Source: Panacagrimonas perspica
GTDB taxonomy: Bacteria; Pseudomonadota; Gammaproteobacteria; Nevskiales; Nevskiaceae
Assembly: GCF_004364935.1 (NCBI RefSeq)
Contig: NZ_SOBT01000009.1
Coordinates: 83,894-147,893, forward strand
Reading direction: 5' to 3'
Length of the DNA stretch: 64,000 nt
Shown one piece after another: positions 63,061 through 64,000 of the stretch. Numbering within the stretch: the stretch's first letter is position 1; every line of letters starts with the position of its first letter. Position numbers and translations under genes: made by a program. The notes beneath the pieces were generated by a model. It did no database searches, had not been told where the DNA came from, and saw nothing but the letters and a program-made list of their open reading frames with translations.

Positions 63061-63798
63061 TCAGCGGGCGAGCCCTGGGCGACCCCGTAGTTCAAACGTG
63101 ACACCGATCTCGTCCTGCACCGCCATCAGGCCGCCGAGCACCGAGAAAGGCTCCATCCCGAAGTCGGTCTGGCGCAGCACGAACTCCCCTGAAATGCGCA
63201 GTCCCTGGGCATCCCGCGCCGCACGCACCATCACCGGCTGCACGTGCGTTGCGCCCTTGATCGTGACGGCGACCTCGACAACGAGCACCGGCCAGTCGCC
63301 CGCGATCGCCCTCGAGTGCAGTTCGACGTGGGGAAACTGGACCGCATCGAGCACCTTGGGACCCAGCATGTTGCGGCGCGTACCCGCGATGTCCGCCTCG
63401 GAGCGCGCCGGCGAAAAATTCCCGCCGGTCTGCTCACGCCAGGCAGGATCGTCGATTTGCAGCGCATCGACCGGCACGCGCAGATCGAATCGCGAGTCAC
63501 GCGGCTGCGAGGGATCGAGCCGCACGTAACCCTCGAAGTTCGAAACGCCGAGCACGTGATTGTGGCCGGCCTTCGCCGCCTTGCCGCCCCGAAAGACGTA
63601 GAGCCGGATCGTCGAGTCGGCCGGATCGAGCGTGTAGATCTCACCCGACGAATCTGCAGCGTCGAGATACGGCTGGCGCAGATCGGGCAACGCGATCACG
63701 GCAGACTCGACCGGCTGCGGCGCAGGCGTCTGGCAGCTCGCCACGACCAGGGAGGCGAACACGAATCCAAGCGTCGAAGGGCGAGCGCGGCGGAGCAT
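63061..63798 (-). CDS. YceI-family lipoprotein
   Basis: A 245-residue protein. The start MLRRARPSTLGFVFASLVVA gives a signal peptide with lipobox-like VVASC near residue 22, so the mature form is likely lipid-anchored. The YceI lipocalin-like domain shows YTLDPADSTIRLYVFRGG, KAGHNHVLGVSNFEGYVRLD (the conserved HNH... region), FDLRVPVDALQIDDPAWREQ and ISGEFVLRQTDFGMEPFSVL. YceI proteins bind isoprenoid or fatty-acyl chains. Most are secreted rather than lipoproteins. It is followed by the TPM gene and preceded by the tuf terminator. Confidence 0.85.
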   Translation of the reverse strand: MLRRARPSTLGFVFASLVVASCQTPAPQPVESAVIALPDLRQPYLDAADSSGEIYTLDPADSTIRLYVFRGGKAAKAGHNHVLGVSNFEGYVRLDPSQPRDSRFDLRVPVDALQIDDPAWREQTGGNFSPARSEADIAGTRRNMLGPKVLDAVQFPHVELHSRAIAGDWPVLVVEVAVTIKGATHVQPVMVRAARDAQGLRISGEFVLRQTDFGMEPFSVLGGLMAVQDEIGVTFELRGRPGLAR

Positions 63799-63847
63799 CA
63801 CCGCATTGTAGGAGCGAAGCGTCGTCGCGCCTGGGCGGCCGCCCACG

Positions 63848-63879
63848 AAAAAGGGCGCGAGCTTTCGCTCGCGCCCTTT
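63848..63879 (-). terminator. Rho-independent terminator of tuf
   Basis: On the minus strand a 13-bp perfect stem, AAAGGGCGCGAGC / GCTCGCGCCCTTT, with a GAAA loop, is followed by TT (giving a run of five T). It begins 21 bases past the tuf stop. Confidence 0.92.
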
Positions 63880-63899
63880 GGCAAAACGGTTCCGCGACT

Positions 63900-64000
63900 T
63901 AGGCGAGGATCTTGGTGACGACGCCGGCGCCGACGGTACGGCCACCCTCACGGATGGCGAAGCGGACCTGCTCCTCCATCGCGATCGGGTTGATCAGTTC
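63900..64000 (-). CDS. tuf: Elongation factor Tu, 3' end only
   Basis: The last 33 codons of a gene running out of the window on the minus strand. They encode [20 protein letters not shown] and then [13 protein letters not shown], the invariant C-terminus of bacterial EF-Tu. The 5' portion, and any fusA-rpsL-rpsG genes in front of it, lie beyond the right edge. A strong terminator follows the stop, so tuf is not co-transcribed with rpsJ. Confidence 0.97.

Overview
The window is one contiguous GC-rich bacterial chromosome segment that reads as a gammaproteobacterium. Support comes from the rhodanese-grxC pair divergent from envC, the tyrS / M23 peptidase / anmK arrangement, a FabR/DesT-type regulator divergent from a desCB-like pair, split pntAA-pntAB-pntB genes, and a complete S10-spc-alpha ribosomal run. 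Dispersed CGTAGCCCGGACGAAG inverted repeats and a large TPR-containing kinase-like protein would suit Xanthomonadales, Nevskiales or relatives, but I cannot fix the genus from sequence alone. I see no prophage, transposase, CRISPR array, tRNA or rRNA. Nearly everything is core or housekeeping DNA.

Layout, left to right. (1) 0-5.5 kb: grxC and a rhodanese (minus), then envC, a DUF1329 protein, a DUF4124 protein, an NAD-dependent epimerase-like protein and mscL (plus). (2) 5.5-12.8 kb: an unknown membrane protein, the proton-translocating transhydrogenase pntAA-pntAB-pntB, and manC-manB for GDP-mannose precursors. (3) 12.8-17.5 kb: a lipid block with a FadL-type porin, a FabR/DesT-type repressor, and a divergent ferredoxin reductase plus acyl desaturase with two operator-like palindromes between them. 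(4) 17.6-22.7 kb: an orphan MoxR ATPase, a GST, a second TetR, a patatin-like lipase and two small membrane proteins. (5) 22.8-28.9 kb: an MltD-like lytic transglycosylase, a small membrane protein coupled to proline iminopeptidase, and a coupled radical-SAM / UdgX DNA-repair pair. (6) 29-33.4 kb: a possible gene relic, a small lipoprotein, and an overlapping RND exporter / YCF48 beta-propeller pair.

(7) 33.8-36.2 kb: glnK-amtB with a recognisable sigma-54 promoter and an NtrC-type enhancer site. (8) 36.5-42.5 kb: priA, anmK, an M23 endopeptidase and tyrS. (9) 42.5-47.5 kb: a TPR pseudokinase-like membrane protein, a DAHP synthase and a PCu(A)C copper chaperone. (10) 47.6-61.4 kb: the uninterrupted S10-spc-alpha cluster from rpsJ to rplQ on the minus strand, with a good sigma-70 promoter in front of rpsJ. 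(11) 61.5-64 kb: TPM-domain and YceI-family genes lying between the S10 operon and the 3' end of tuf, which runs off the window.

The most interesting points are regulatory and architectural: the paired FabR/DesT-like operators, the sigma-54/NtrC control region, the inverted repeats placed at gene 3' ends, a kinase-family protein that has lost several catalytic residues, a PriA that appears to lack its winged-helix domain, an AmtB with a long Ala/Pro/Glu-rich leader, and the RND-YCF48 exporter pair. I did not find a convincing wholly new defence or metabolic system.
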